From contig DATLZB010000151.1 in the NCBI GenBank assembly GCA_035574175.1, forward strand, positions 1 to 30,370: a stretch of DNA of 30,370 bases. The letters run 5' to 3'. The notes under the pieces are model-generated. The model was not told the origin of the DNA and ran no database searches. It worked only from the letters and a program-made list of their open reading frames with translations. A program made the position numbers and the translations under genes. The DNA is from DATLZB01 sp035574175. Lineage in GTDB: Bacteria; Pseudomonadota; Alphaproteobacteria; Rhizobiales; Hyphomicrobiaceae. Positions 30,248-30,370 of the stretch are shown here, in pieces. Each line of letters starts with the position of its first letter. The stretch's first letter is position 1.

Positions 30248-30370
30248 ATGACCGATCCTCAGGCGCGAGCCGGCAGGGGGGCGAAGCAGGACGAGCTCGT
30301 TTTCGTTGGGCTTGGCGGCCTCGGCGAGATCGGCATGAACGTCTATCTCTACGGGCTGGGCCCCCCCGAT
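30248..30370 (+). CDS. rnj: Ribonuclease J (3' part cut by the window end)
   Basis: Only the first 41 residues are present. After a short leader they read LVFVGLGGLGEIGMNVYLYG, the first beta-strand and glycine-rich turn typical of RNase J, a metallo-beta-lactamase-fold enzyme with 5'-to-3' exo- and endoribonuclease activity in RNA maturation and decay. The catalytic HxHxDH motif lies beyond the window. The ATG at 30248 follows GAGGAG (30231-30236), which is inside the end of birA. The position after nuoN and birA fits the order seen in related genomes. The identification rests on this short stretch and the context. Confidence 0.8.
   Translation, partial: MTDPQARAGRGAKQDELVFVGLGGLGEIGMNVYLYGLGPPD

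Overview
The window is strongly GC-rich chromosomal DNA. Its proteins look alphaproteobacterial, most likely Hyphomicrobiales (Rhizobiales): RpoB and RpoC are of the alphaproteobacterial type, the respiratory genes are of the mitochondrial-like NuoE-to-NuoN type, and nuoN is followed by birA and an RNase J gene, an order familiar from that group. The genus cannot be read from the sequence. No rRNA, tRNA, insertion sequence, phage gene or CRISPR array was seen. Genes are densely packed and no gene-free stretch exceeds about 215 bases.

Layout. (1) 1-7687: the 3' part of rpoB, then rpoC, ended by a clear intrinsic terminator; the spacer between the two genes carries two tandem hairpins. (2) 7690-11023: a tungstate-type ABC transporter operon (permease, ATPase, binding protein; tupBCA) behind an AT-rich control region with a consensus -35 box and inverted repeats. 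It converges on a one-component regulator that joins an excisionase-like helix-turn-helix to a PBP-like ligand domain and probably senses the transported oxyanion. (3) 11163-12482: an exported seven-bladed WD40 propeller fused to a class I cytochrome c. (4) 12500-15924, minus strand: a two-gene operon (family 4 glycosyltransferase, then an amylo-alpha-1,6-glucosidase-type enzyme) led by a good match to an EcfG/RpoE2 general-stress promoter. (5) 16077-29456: the respiratory complex I genes nuoE, F, G, H, I, J, K, L, M and N in order. (6) 29466 to the end: birA and the start of an RNase J gene, closely linked to nuoN.

The most unusual region is the complex I cluster. It starts at nuoE, so nuoA, nuoB, nuoC and nuoD are absent from this locus. 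It also carries five extra same-strand genes between the canonical subunits: a 64-residue membrane protein (E/F), a pentapeptide-repeat protein (F/G), a 183-residue protein with one N-terminal membrane segment and a 67-residue double-spanning protein (H/I), and a 111-residue double-spanning protein (I/J). Tight spacing and overlaps (a TGATG junction with nuoG, an overlap with the nuoI end) argue that they are co-transcribed with complex I. They are candidates for lineage-specific accessory subunits or assembly factors. That role is inference; no function can be read from the sequences alone.
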